From contig JAILQO010000048.1 in assembly GCA_024698925.1 (NCBI GenBank), positions 1-41,882 on the forward strand: DNA of 41,882 bases. Direction: 5' to 3'. Each line of letters begins with the position of its first letter. Within the stretch, counting starts at the first letter, position 1. The notes under the pieces are model-generated. The model was not told where the DNA came from. It ran no database searches and worked only from the letters and a program-made list of their open reading frames with translations. This DNA is from Bacteroidaceae bacterium (lineage in GTDB: Bacteria > Bacteroidota > Bacteroidia > Bacteroidales > Bacteroidaceae). A program made the translations under genes and the position numbers. Below are positions 6,566-15,272 of this stretch, piece by piece.

Positions 6566-9500
6566 TTATTGTTTGCGGTTGATGATGAGTTTTTGCGCCT
6601 GCGTCGTTTCTTCACTTTCATCGCAGCTCAGGCGGACACGATAGAGATATACGCCGCTGTTCAGAGGCGACCCCATTCCGTTGGTGAGATTCCATGATAC
6701 GGTGTGGTAGCCGCTGTCATTATTGGCGGTGCCTGTATGACTCCAGACGAGTCGTCCGGTAAAGTCAAATACCTCAATCGTGAATGAGCAGTCAGCGCCG
6801 GGGCGATCGTACGTGAGCAGGAACTGCGTCTGCGTCAAGGCAGGATTGCGCGTAGCCGTGAGTTTCAGAATTGACGGCTTCAGTTCGGGGTCAACCTCAA
6901 AGCAGAGAGACGTGGAACCGGGATTGTTCAGGACATCCCATGCGCGTAGGGTGAGTTTATGCTGACCCGCACTCAGCGTAGGAATGGAGAAAGCCAGGTG
7001 TCCACGCGTGTAATCGCCGAATTCGTTGACATAGTAGTCGTTCAGCACGTAGGTGGACAGCGGATCGTTATCAATAACCAGTTCAATATCGTGCCCGATT
7101 CCGTTGCCTGCAGTATTTACGCCATTCTCATCCTTAAACGATGCTATCAGATAAGGCGAACGGTTGACGGCTTGTCCCTCGGTGAAGTTCTCATCGTTCA
7201 GGTAGGCTGTGATATGCGGTCCGTCAGCATCCTCGAAGGTGCCCTCAGTACCTCCGAGCAGGAAATCCTGACTATAGCCGCAAGCCTCGCTGCGATGATC
7301 ATTCTGTTCCGCAAAGAAAATCAGTCGGCCCGCCTCGTTGCTGTAATGGATATCAATAGGCACAGGGCACGTCAGTTCAAACAGTCCGCTGCGCACACTG
7401 TCCTGTCCGTTGTAGAGCATCTTGTCGTAGGCACTGAACGTAAACGCCCCGTCTTCCACGCGGGCATTGTTCAGACAGGTTATGGTGCTGCGGCTATCGT
7501 AGAAGTGCACGGAAAGCACGCCGTTGAAATCCGTTGCCGTTGTGCCGCTCTGTGACTCCACGTGTCCCTCCAGCTTCATCTTGCCACCAGCATGGATGGT
7601 GAAGTCGGCTGGCAACTCGCTGGCCGGTGTATCATTGATGCGATCCAGAACAATCTTGTTGGTCACGCTGCCGAAGGTCAATGCGGGATCACCCAGTAGC
7701 GCGTAGTGCAGTTTGTTCTCTGCGCTGCCAATCTCGTTGCCGGCCAGCTGAGCCTTGGAGAGTCGCACGGCATCTCCTACACGATTGGGACGGCCTTGTT
7801 CATCGGTATCAAAGAGCGCCTTGGTGAAATAACGGTTCAGCTCCAGGTTCTTGTGCGCATAGACCGTGCGGGAAGTACCATAGAAGGCTACAGCGGCACC
7901 ATCGGGATTCAGGAGCGCCGTCTCGCCGATGTTATCCTTCTGCGTGTCAAAAGGCATGACGTCGCAGGCTGCTGTAAACCAAAGTGGCACTCTCGGCGAG
8001 TTATAGCCGGCAAAGTCTGCGATTTGCAGGACCAGTTCGTGCGAGAGGCAGTATGTGGCGCCATGACCCGTATAATTCATCATCAAAGCACCTTCCTTCA
8101 TCTGCTTGTTGATGACTTTCATCACATCCGGATAGCGGTTGCCGGAAGCCGTAACTTCACGCTTGTAAGCATCCCACATCACCTTACGCACCTCCAGTTG
8201 CGGATAGCTGTTTTCTACAATCTGTGCCACCTCGTCGGCATAGCGCAGGTGTTGGTTATTATCGCCGTCATCACCAAGGAAGCAGACGATATTCTTCCAC
8301 GCTCCGGCATTGTCACCTGCCAGATATGCAATAGTCTTGTCTACCACGGCTTTGGCCTCTGCCTGAGTGCGAACCGTGAAACGTCCCACGCCGAGGTCGG
8401 TTTTCTCGCGTGTGACATTGGCACCTTCGCCGTCATCGAGGAGTCCGAAATAGTCCTCCATCACAAAGCAACTGACGTCGCTGACGGAATTCACGCTCTC
8501 GAAGCACAGCAGGAAGTCGTTGGGATCGGTCTTCGTCCAATAGCTGGTCAGCATCCGGTTGTCCCACGCACAATCACCGAATAGCAACAGATAGCGCGGA
8601 GCCCTTCCATCGCCGTCGGCAGCGCGGTCATAGAGCATCTTCATCAACCGTCTGTAGGCTGTCGCATCGGGTGTGCCGCTGGAGAACTCATTGTAGATGT
8701 GTCCGGCATTGACAACAGCCACCTCCAGGCCCTCAATCTTGCGATGTGCTTCGGCCAGACGCTCGGCTTCAGCGTCGAAAATGCCGCTCACGGGGGTGAT
8801 GATGACCATATCCAAGTCCTTGAGGCTGTGGAGATCCTGATTCCCGATTTCGCCCACGATGGTGGGTTGTGGATAGACACCATAGTCTTCCACATCCAGC
8901 GCGACATAACGGTGTTCGGCGCCGTCAGCACCGACCTGCACGCGGTAGTATGTCTTTCCGTTGTCTGTGGTGGTAGTTCCCTGCAGCGCCGTCGTGGGTG
9001 TACCACGCTCTGCCAGTTGCCAGAGTTGTGGCTGTTGTCCGTTGGCATAGTTGATGCTCAGGACTTCACCTCCGCTCACGGAACTGCTAAACGTGAAGGG
9101 GATGGAGTGGTACGTGCCATCCAAGGTCAGCTGTCCGCGATAGGCCAGCGTGATATAGTTCAATCGTGCCTGGTACCCTTTCGTAGCTGATGCCGAGAGC
9201 GTGACAACATTGGCTTCCTGGGGCGTGACATTGAAGGTTCTTTCTCCGTGTACGGCGTAGATGTAGTCTGCAAGGGCGTTGATGGTGATATCGTCCATTT
9301 CCTCGCCATTGAAGGTCGTGCTCACTTTCGTCTGTGCGTCGTGTGCAGCCACCACGTTGACAGTTAGCTTGGCCTCTGCTGCGACGGGGCGGCAGGGCAT
9401 CGGTAGCAGATAACGCTGCGTACCGCTGGACAGGTCTGTGCCGCTGAAGAGCTGGCGTCCTCCTTGGAAGAAGGCATATTCCTGCGGGTCTATGGAGGTA

Positions 9501-10345
9501 TAGGCATCAATGGTGTTGTTGCCGCCCGAAGTACCGACAGGGGTAGCATCTGCTGTTGGGAAGGGTCCCACGGCTGTGGAAGCCTCGGTGACGAAGTAGC
9601 AAGCCTCGCGGGCATAATGGTTCACCACGTGCTTGCCGTCGTGATACGTGTCAAGCCCGTTGGCATAGAACAGGTAGCCATCCGCCACGGGCCACAGCGA
9701 GACTTCCTCCAGATCGTCGAAATCCAAGTCGGCATCCATCTCTTCATGCTGGAGATGTCCGCCATAACCATAGACACGACAGTTGGCAGGCGTCGAGAAG
9801 CCCATATCCAGGAGTTGCTGGTGTGTGAGGTGATGGATGCCATTGCTTGTGACGCTGATTTTCACCCATCGTCCATTGGCTAACACGCTATGTGCTGCCC
9901 ATCGTTGCTGGGCCGTGCCCCCGACCCGCTTCGCACGCTGTGGCCGGGCCTTGGGCACAGGAATGATTTCCACCTTGCCGCTGAACAGTTTGGCATACTG
10001 TCCCTCACGCCGTATGATGGGCACGAAGGAGATGTCCAGCATCCCCACGCCGCGACTGATGCCTACGGCAGCATCTATCATCAGGGAGTCTGCAATCTGT
10101 TGGTCGTAGCGCCCAATGACAGCCGCCTCCTTCTCCGTCAGCGCGCCCCATTCGGGATAGCGCACACGCACCTGATAGTCAAACAGACGGTAATCTGTCT
10201 CCAACGGCACCACTTCGGAATAGACTGGCAGCACAGAATCAATCCGCAACTCGTTCCAGTTGAGTTGCGTGAAATCCGACTGTGCTGTTGACATCAAAGG
10301 GAACAGGAGCAGGAACCAAAATATCCTATGATGATTAATACTCAT
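6566..10345 (-). CDS. porU: Type IX secretion system sortase PorU (C25 peptidase)
   Basis: 1,259 residues from ATG 10345. An upstream ATG at 10396 would read through a dispersed repeat and leave the signal peptide (MSINHHRIFWFLLLFPLM..AQ) internal. PorU removes the C-terminal signal of T9SS cargo and links the cargo to anionic LPS at the cell surface. The gingipain-type catalytic pair is visible as His761 in NYTGHGA and Cys794 in WFTAACDV. A long N-terminal propeptide-like region precedes the domain. The C-terminus has a beta-rich module with 'VFDFTGRLVW' and 'LNSGVYLYRVRL', resembling a T9SS/FlgD-type tail; P. gingivalis PorU likewise keeps its C-terminal domain. It sits directly upstream of porV. 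Confidence 0.93.
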   Translation of the reverse strand: MSINHHRIFWFLLLFPLMSTAQSDFTQLNWNELRIDSVLPVYSEVVPLETDYRLFDYQVRVRYPEWGALTEKEAAVIGRYDQQIADSLMIDAAVGISRGVGMLDISFVPIIRREGQYAKLFSGKVEIIPVPKARPQRAKRVGGTAQQRWAAHSVLANGRWVKISVTSNGIHHLTHQQLLDMGFSTPANCRVYGYGGHLQHEEMDADLDFDDLEEVSLWPVADGYLFYANGLDTYHDGKHVVNHYAREACYFVTEASTAVGPFPTADATPVGTSGGNNTIDAYTSIDPQEYAFFQGGRQLFSGTDLSSGTQRYLLPMPCRPVAAEAKLTVNVVAAHDAQTKVSTTFNGEEMDDITINALADYIYAVHGERTFNVTPQEANVVTLSASATKGYQARLNYITLAYRGQLTLDGTYHSIPFTFSSSVSGGEVLSINYANGQQPQLWQLAERGTPTTALQGTTTTDNGKTYYRVQVGADGAEHRYVALDVEDYGVYPQPTIVGEIGNQDLHSLKDLDMVIITPVSGIFDAEAERLAEAHRKIEGLEVAVVNAGHIYNEFSSGTPDATAYRRLMKMLYDRAADGDGRAPRYLLLFGDCAWDNRMLTSYWTKTDPNDFLLCFESVNSVSDVSCFVMEDYFGLLDDGEGANVTREKTDLGVGRFTVRTQAEAKAVVDKTIAYLAGDNAGAWKNIVCFLGDDGDNNQHLRYADEVAQIVENSYPQLEVRKVMWDAYKREVTASGNRYPDVMKVINKQMKEGALMMNYTGHGATYCLSHELVLQIADFAGYNSPRVPLWFTAACDVMPFDTQKDNIGETALLNPDGAAVAFYGTSRTVYAHKNLELNRYFTKALFDTDEQGRPNRVGDAVRLSKAQLAGNEIGSAENKLHYALLGDPALTFGSVTNKIVLDRINDTPASELPADFTIHAGGKMKLEGHVESQSGTTATDFNGVLSVHFYDSRSTITCLNNARVEDGAFTFSAYDKMLYNGQDSVRSGLFELTCPVPIDIHYSNEAGRLIFFAEQNDHRSEACGYSQDFLLGGTEGTFEDADGPHITAYLNDENFTEGQAVNRSPYLIASFKDENGVNTAGNGIGHDIELVIDNDPLSTYVLNDYYVNEFGDYTRGHLAFSIPTLSAGQHKLTLRAWDVLNNPGSTSLCFEVDPELKPSILKLTATRNPALTQTQFLLTYDRPGADCSFTIEVFDFTGRLVWSHTGTANNDSGYHTVSWNLTNGMGSPLNSGVYLYRVRLSCDESEETTQAQKLIINRKQ

Positions 10346-10355
10346 TTCAAAAAAA

Positions 10356-10389
10356 CTCCCTCTCCTGGAGAGGGCTGGGGAGAGGCCTC
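10356..10389 (-). repeat. Dispersed GC-rich palindromic repeat, copy A
   Basis: On the minus strand this reads CCTCTCCCCAGCCCTC followed by TCCAGGAGAGGGAG, an imperfect palindrome filling the 47-nt gap between the FAH gene and porU. The same sequence, about 80% alike by eye, recurs inside the oxidoreductase gene at 17021-17066. Two copies in unrelated places indicate a dispersed repeat family. Confidence 0.7.
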
Positions 10390-10392
10390 CTT

Positions 10393-11013
10393 TCACTTAA
10401 CATTAAACTCCAGCACCTTCCGGTCTTCGAGCCATCCCGTGAGGTGATCGTCCTCATGAACGGGCCCTACGCCGACGGGGGTGCCGGTAAAGATGAGGTC
10501 GCCCGTCTTCAGCGTGAAGTACTGGCTGATGTAACTGACCAGTTCGTCCACCGTATAGGTCATGTCTGCCGTATGCCCCTGCTGTACCATCTGTCCGTTG
10601 ATGTCGAGATGGAAATGCAGGTCCTGCACGCCGCGTCCCAATTCGTTGACAGGAACGAAGTTACCTACGGCAGCAGAGCCGTCGAATCCCTTGCACAGGT
10701 CCCAGGGCAGCCCCTGCTGGCGTAGCTGTTGTTGCAGGTCGCGTGCCGTGAAGTCAATACCCACCGTGACGGCGTCGTAGTAGCGATGTGCAAAGCGCTG
10801 CGAGATGCTGCGTCCGAGGCGTGAGATGCGTACTACCAGCTCCGTCTCATAGTCACACCGCTGTGTGAAGTCAGGGATGAAGAAGGGCTTGCCTCCGCTG
10901 AGTAGTGCCGAGTCGGCTTTGGTGAACACGACGGGAGCCTCACGTTTATATAACGTTTCTTGGAGCTCTTTATTGTGTTCGGCATAATTCATGCCAATAC
11001 CAAATATCTTCAT
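10393..11013 (-). CDS. Fumarylacetoacetate-hydrolase (FAH) family protein
   Basis: 206 residues, the size of small bacterial FAH-domain enzymes (YcgM/FahD1 type). These are metal-dependent C-C hydrolases or decarboxylases acting on acylpyruvates or oxaloacetate. Family signs are 'DYETELVVRISRLGRSI', 'GIDFTARDLQQQL', the 'PWDLCKGFDGSAAVG' core, and 'GDLIFTGTPVGVGPV' near the C-terminus. There is no signal peptide, so it is cytoplasmic. It lies 32 nt after the GH43 gene and 47 nt before porU. No functional link to either neighbour is evident. The exact substrate cannot be read from the sequence. Confidence 0.88.
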   Translation of the reverse strand: MKIFGIGMNYAEHNKELQETLYKREAPVVFTKADSALLSGGKPFFIPDFTQRCDYETELVVRISRLGRSISQRFAHRYYDAVTVGIDFTARDLQQQLRQQGLPWDLCKGFDGSAAVGNFVPVNELGRGVQDLHFHLDINGQMVQQGHTADMTYTVDELVSYISQYFTLKTGDLIFTGTPVGVGPVHEDDHLTGWLEDRKVLEFNVK

Positions 11014-11045
11014 AACGCGTACCTATTATTTTATTATAATACATG

Positions 11046-13889
11046 CTATTTGATGAGCACCTTGCGCCCGTTGACGATGTACAGTCCGCGTCGCACCTGT
11101 CTGCGATCCACGCGACGTCCGCTCAGGTCGTGCCAGGTCCCATCCGTGGGGAGAACCCGTTCTGCTGCAGGACTGCTGATAGCGGTATAGTCCGTTCCTG
11201 CGCGCCCTGCCATGATGGTGAGCAGCGCCACGTCCTTGGCTGTCAAGGCACGTTTATAGACCAGCAAATCCCTGATATTGCAATCTGCCGAGCCCCAGAA
11301 CGAGCCGGTGCCAAGCTGCATGTAAGGCATCGAGCGCAACGCTGCCAGCGCCGTGCCGTAGCCGCTGCCGGCAGTCGATTTATTTGCTTTCTTCACGCCA
11401 TCCACATAGACCGCTACGCTACTGGTATTCATCACCACGACGACGAACGCCCACGTGCCTGTCGGCAGGTAGCCCGTAGCGTCGTTATTGGGTTTGTTGA
11501 TGTCAAACCAGGTACCTGATCCGTTGTTGAATCCCACGTAGCAATTACCTGTCATGAAGAAGCGCGAGGTGGCTGCTGTAGCCTCGTTGTTGGTGAAACC
11601 CCAGATGGCATCCCAGGCGTTGTCGCTGTTCATCTTCACCCACAGGGCGATGGTCACACCGCTCAGTCTGCTGAGTCCGTTCAGCGGATTGGTCATCAGC
11701 GTGTAGCTGGCATTATCGCTGGTGCCGAAGTACTGGTGCAGTACGTTCTTCGAGAGTGTTGCATCGCGCTCGATGACGGGTGCTGTGCCGCTTCCCAGCT
11801 TCTTGAACGCAGGCTTCTGCGTCTTGTCGAGTTGGTTTGCAGCAGTCGTGGAGGTGAAGGGATAGTGAGCCACACAATCCGTGAGATAGTCACCGTCAGG
11901 CAGCTCCTCAGCATTCGCCGCTGTGACATTGATGGTGCGGGTGTAGCTGACGTTCTCGCAGGTCACGGTATAGGTCAGCGTGACGGGTGTGTCCGCTGTC
12001 GGTTTCTTATAGACACCCTTCGCTGTGATGGCGGTAGCGTCGGAGGATGTCCATGTGACCTTGGCGCCCAGATAAGCTGTTGTGGGCAACGTGAGGTTCT
12101 GGCGCACCACGTCGCCGTCCTTCACCGTGATGGTATTCTGCTGGGCAGTATAGGCCACAGCGTAACGCGGGTCGATATGGTAGGCCCAGATCTGCACGCC
12201 GCAGCTGGCGCCTTGCTCGGCAGTAGCGGTGATACCGATGGCAGGGATATTCGTGCCGTCCACGGTTTGCTTCACGACGACACCCTCATAGACGACGTTG
12301 TTAATGGTCAGCGTGATATAGTCCGTGCTGGGAACAAGTTCCCAGGTGCCCGTGCGTGAGCCGGTGATATTACCTGCGGCGCTGAGGGTGATATTGATGG
12401 GCGTCACCTCCTCCATGTTCTCATAATCCATCTTGTACTTATGGATGAGCAGCTTGTACGAGCCCGCGATGTCGGCTGCCGTGAAGGTGTTGGCCGCAGC
12501 GATGCTGGCGCTGGTAGCCGTCTCGCCGTCGAACTGGAAGGGTGCGGCGCAGAGCCATCCGTGACGGTTCAGGAACAGTTGGCGTGTACGGACCTGATGT
12601 CCGGCTGTGCCGTCGTTGAACTTGGTGTGATAGACCACGAAGTGGCGACCTTCGGCGTCGGCTGTGGCGCTATTGTGACCTTGGGCACACTCGCCTACCG
12701 TCTGCAGTCCCCATTCGTTGTAGGAGCTCATGAGTTTCATGCCGCCGTTGGTCTCGGCGTTGAGGCCTACCGTCTGCCAGGCACGGTTGTGGAAGCAGGC
12801 GTCGAGATTCCCGGCATCCACGTACTGCCCGTCAGGGGTCGTGCTGCGGAATACACGCATCTCATAACCTCCGTCGGGGGAATAGAAACCGTAGCTTATG
12901 AAGAGATAGTAGTAGTTGCCGATATGCTGGATATACGAGCCCTCGCCGCTGCTGTAGTAGCCGCCTGCGATGCGCTTGCCGAAGTAAGGATCGGAGAGCG
13001 CGCGCCCCTCGTCGTCGTTCTCGATGGGATACGTGACGGTGTAGTCACGCAGGCCCGTCTGCTTGTCCATCTTCAGGATGAAGATACCACCGCTCCAGGA
13101 GCCGTAAGTCATCCACAGCTCACCCTCTTCGTCGAAGAATACGCAGGGGTCGATATCGTTGGTCCAGTAGGTGCCCCAACTGCGATCTTTGTTGTAGCGC
13201 TCCGGCAGCGTCGCCTGTTCGCCGATGACCAGTTCCAGGTCGGTCTTCTTGAAGCTGATAACGGGATTCGTATTGTTGATGAAGCCCGAGTAATGGACCG
13301 GTCCTTGATAGACATAGGGCCCTGTTATCTTGTCTGCCGTCAGCAGTACGATACACGAGTGCCAGTCGTCGCCATTGATACTCTGGTACATCATCCACTT
13401 CCCCGAATTGGGGTTGTAGAGGATATCCGGCGCCCACATGTTGCCGTCCAGGTCCCAGTCCTCCTGATCCGCGTGGCTCCAGGCAGCTGCGTCGTAGTTA
13501 CCGAAATCCACTTCCGCCACCTCGCCATTCACCAGCGCCTTCACCTTCTTGGTCACGTTCGTGCTGAAGCATTTGTGATAGTCCGTTGCCACCACAGCGC
13601 CCTGAGCCGTCACCGTGCCGAACATCGAGCTGTTGTCCAGGCTCTTCCAGTTACGCATGTTATCCGTGGAGCGGGCCCAGCCGCGCATCGTGCCGGCGAT
13701 GTAGAACGTCTTGCTGTCAGCAGAGAGCTGCACCACACTGGGGTCATGTACGCTCACCGCGCTGCGTGTAACCGACTTGCAGAGCGAACTCACCTCGGCA
13801 TCAGTCAGCGTCACAGTTTCCTGTGCCCAGAGCGTCGTTGTCAGGGATAGGGAGAGAGCCATCGTGGCCATGAAAGCACGTAAGTTCAT
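11046..13889 (-). CDS. Secreted GH43 endo-alpha-1,5-L-arabinanase with LamG domain
   Basis: 947 residues from ATG 13889. The longer frame to 13955 would bury the signal peptide MNLRAFMATMALSLSLTTTL..AQ. The GH43 five-blade propeller spans roughly residues 40-460: VHDPSVVQL (catalytic base Asp), WAPDILYN and DPCVFFDEEGELWMTYGSW (pKa-modulating region), and SGEGSYIQH (acid Glu). These are arabinanase-like. A GH43 C-terminal beta domain (about 465-570), an Ig-like module (about 580-660) and a LamG/concanavalin-like domain (about 680-890) follow. The final residues, WHDLSGRRVDRRQVRRGLYI then NGRKVLIK, form a short T9SS-type tail. This suggests surface export through PorU/PorV, encoded two genes downstream. 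It hydrolyses pectic arabinan. It is not in a SusCD locus. Confidence 0.88.
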   Translation of the reverse strand: MNLRAFMATMALSLSLTTTLWAQETVTLTDAEVSSLCKSVTRSAVSVHDPSVVQLSADSKTFYIAGTMRGWARSTDNMRNWKSLDNSSMFGTVTAQGAVVATDYHKCFSTNVTKKVKALVNGEVAEVDFGNYDAAAWSHADQEDWDLDGNMWAPDILYNPNSGKWMMYQSINGDDWHSCIVLLTADKITGPYVYQGPVHYSGFINNTNPVISFKKTDLELVIGEQATLPERYNKDRSWGTYWTNDIDPCVFFDEEGELWMTYGSWSGGIFILKMDKQTGLRDYTVTYPIENDDEGRALSDPYFGKRIAGGYYSSGEGSYIQHIGNYYYLFISYGFYSPDGGYEMRVFRSTTPDGQYVDAGNLDACFHNRAWQTVGLNAETNGGMKLMSSYNEWGLQTVGECAQGHNSATADAEGRHFVVYHTKFNDGTAGHQVRTRQLFLNRHGWLCAAPFQFDGETATSASIAAANTFTAADIAGSYKLLIHKYKMDYENMEEVTPINITLSAAGNITGSRTGTWELVPSTDYITLTINNVVYEGVVVKQTVDGTNIPAIGITATAEQGASCGVQIWAYHIDPRYAVAYTAQQNTITVKDGDVVRQNLTLPTTAYLGAKVTWTSSDATAITAKGVYKKPTADTPVTLTYTVTCENVSYTRTINVTAANAEELPDGDYLTDCVAHYPFTSTTAANQLDKTQKPAFKKLGSGTAPVIERDATLSKNVLHQYFGTSDNASYTLMTNPLNGLSRLSGVTIALWVKMNSDNAWDAIWGFTNNEATAATSRFFMTGNCYVGFNNGSGTWFDINKPNNDATGYLPTGTWAFVVVVMNTSSVAVYVDGVKKANKSTAGSGYGTALAALRSMPYMQLGTGSFWGSADCNIRDLLVYKRALTAKDVALLTIMAGRAGTDYTAISSPAAERVLPTDGTWHDLSGRRVDRRQVRRGLYIVNGRKVLIK

Positions 13890-13924
13890 ATCAATTCTTT
13901 TTGGTGTGTGCGTTAAAAATTTGC

Positions 13925-13932
13925 CAAAAGTA
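13925..13932 (-). promoter_or_regulatory. GH43 gene promoter -7 element
   Basis: TACTTTTG on the minus strand lies 36 nt upstream of the start at 13889 and probably drives the GH43-FAH-porU-porV-ispF unit. Confidence 0.62.
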
Positions 13933-14015
13933 GTGAAAAATACGCGCGCGACCAATTATTTTTGCATTTATCATTCAAAATTAGCTAAAAAAGTCACGTT
14001 TCGGGCCCTATTTTG

Positions 14016-14045
14016 TTTGTTTATCACCAAAAACCATTACCTTTG
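14016..14045 (+). promoter_or_regulatory. Promoter of the OmpA-family gene
   Basis: TTTG (14016-14019) and TACCTTTG (14038-14045), 18 nt apart, fit the Bacteroidetes -33/-7 pattern. The implied leader is about 75 nt. A second -7-like word (TATTTTTG, 13957-13964) lies further upstream. Confidence 0.65.
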
Positions 14046-14123
14046 CCCCGCGTTTCTGGCGGCTCAGATTAAACCTTCCGCCACGACATGCATCTAAACA
14101 AATGATTCAACCTTAACGGAAAT

Positions 14124-14978
14124 ATGATTATGAAAAAGATTATCCTATTCCTCACAGCAGGATTATTGCTGACCTCCTGCGCCAGCAAGAAGAAGTTCAA
14201 CGAACTCCAGACTGACTACAACAAACTGCGCACAGAATATCAGACCGCACAGGTCAATCTGGCCGAGAACCGTGCAACCATCAAGAGTCTCGAGGAGCGC
14301 CTCTCCGAGTGCAAAGGCTCCAGCGAGAAGCTTCAGGCCGCTTTCGCACAGCTTCAGGGCTCGCTCGACAAGAGCCTCCAGCAGAACACCGAGGGCAACG
14401 TCAACATCTCCAAGCTCGTGGATGAGATCAATGCCTCCAACAAGTTCATCAAGCAGCTCGTCGAGGCCAAGGACAAGAGCGACAGCCTGAACATGGTCCT
14501 CACCAACAACCTGACCCGTTCCCTCTCCAAGGAAGAGTTGAAGGATGTCGATGTACAGGTCCTCAAGGGAGTCGTCTATATCTCGCTGTCCGATAACATG
14601 CTCTACAAGAGCGGCAGCTATCAGATCAGCGACCGCGCCAGCGAGACCCTCGGCAAGATTGCCAAGATCATCACCGACTACAAGGACTACGACGTGCTCA
14701 TCGAGGGTAACACCGACAATGTGCCCATCAGCCAGACCAACATCCGCAACAACTGGGACCTTGCAGCCCTGCGCGCCTCCAGCGTCGTTCAGGCCCTGCA
14801 GAACAACTACGGAGTTGATCCCAAGCGCCTGACAGCCGGTAGCCGCGGTGAGTACAATCCCATCGCCGACAACAACTCCGAGGCCGGACGCCAGCGCAAC
14901 CGCCGCACCCAGATTATCATCACGCCTAAGCTCGATGAGTTCATGGAGCTGATTGGCCAAGCCCCCGAAGGCGAGTAA
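14124..14978 (+). CDS. OmpA-family peptidoglycan-associated lipoprotein
   Basis: 284 residues. The N-terminus is a lipoprotein signal with lipobox LLTSC (acylated Cys at residue 19). An alternative start at the ATG of residue 3 would give the more usual MKK beginning. Residues about 25-120 are a heptad-like coiled coil rich in Glu, Lys and Gln. Residues about 150-275 form an OmpA C-terminal domain, with 'DVLIEGNTDNVPI', 'NWDLAALRASSVVQAL', 'LTAGSRGEYNPIADNN' and 'GRQRNRRTQIII'. The Asp and Arg residues that bind meso-diaminopimelate are kept. The protein should tether the outer membrane to peptidoglycan. It is monocistronic, with its own promoter and terminator. Confidence 0.92.
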   Translation: MIMKKIILFLTAGLLLTSCASKKKFNELQTDYNKLRTEYQTAQVNLAENRATIKSLEERLSECKGSSEKLQAAFAQLQGSLDKSLQQNTEGNVNISKLVDEINASNKFIKQLVEAKDKSDSLNMVLTNNLTRSLSKEELKDVDVQVLKGVVYISLSDNMLYKSGSYQISDRASETLGKIAKIITDYKDYDVLIEGNTDNVPISQTNIRNNWDLAALRASSVVQALQNNYGVDPKRLTAGSRGEYNPIADNNSEAGRQRNRRTQIIITPKLDEFMELIGQAPEGE

Positions 14979-14999
14979 AAACCCAATCACACAATAGAT

Positions 15000-15043
15000 A
15001 AGCCCTGCCGCTCCCACACGAGCCGCAGGGCTTTCTCTTTTTC
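15000..15043 (+). terminator. Terminator of the OmpA-family gene
   Basis: AGCCCTGC (15001-15008) pairs with GCAGGGCT (15025-15032), extended by an A-T pair at 15000/15033, and is followed by the T-rich TTCTCTTTTTC. It lies 21 nt after the stop codon. Confidence 0.85.
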
Positions 15044-15084
15044 TCTACCCTTCTTTTGACAGCAACATATTCTTTCATATGGAA

Positions 15085-15199
15085 CAATACTATTCCTAGC
15101 GGTGGAGGATTAGTATCCCTATGCCAATAAGAATAGTAATCTTATGGATAAAGGGATAGTAATCCTAAAAAGGAAAGGATGGGATCCTAAGCCATAAAG
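15085..15199. repeat. Degenerate 23-nt tandem repeat, about five units
   Basis: Units start at 15085, 15108, 15131, 15154 and 15177, exactly 23 nt apart. Each shares a core close to TAGTAATCCTA. Units 3 and 4 match at 15 of 23 positions. Several units contain a small dyad GGAT-N3-4-ATCC (15107-15118, 15154-15165, 15177-15187). The array lies between the terminators of the convergent OmpA-family gene and rpsP, so it is untranslated. It is not a CRISPR, as there are no unique spacers of constant length between conserved repeats. Confidence 0.6.
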
Positions 15200-15202
15200 A
15201 AG

Positions 15203-15228
15203 GAGGCGCGGCTTCACAGCCACGCCTC
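15203..15228 (-). terminator. Terminator of rpsP
   Basis: On the minus strand an 11-bp stem GAGGCGTGGCT / AGCCGCGCCTC has a GTGA tetraloop. Its single non-Watson-Crick pair is a G-T wobble on the minus strand but a C-A clash on the plus strand, which points to minus-strand use. A CTTCTTTAT tail follows. Confidence 0.8.
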
Positions 15229-15272
15229 TTGTATGTTTGTTTGGAAGTATTGTAAAATTTGGAGAGTCGGGG

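Noticed and set aside
15085..15199. CRISPR array
   Set aside because: The repeats are degenerate and directly abutting with no unique spacers, and no cas genes are present.
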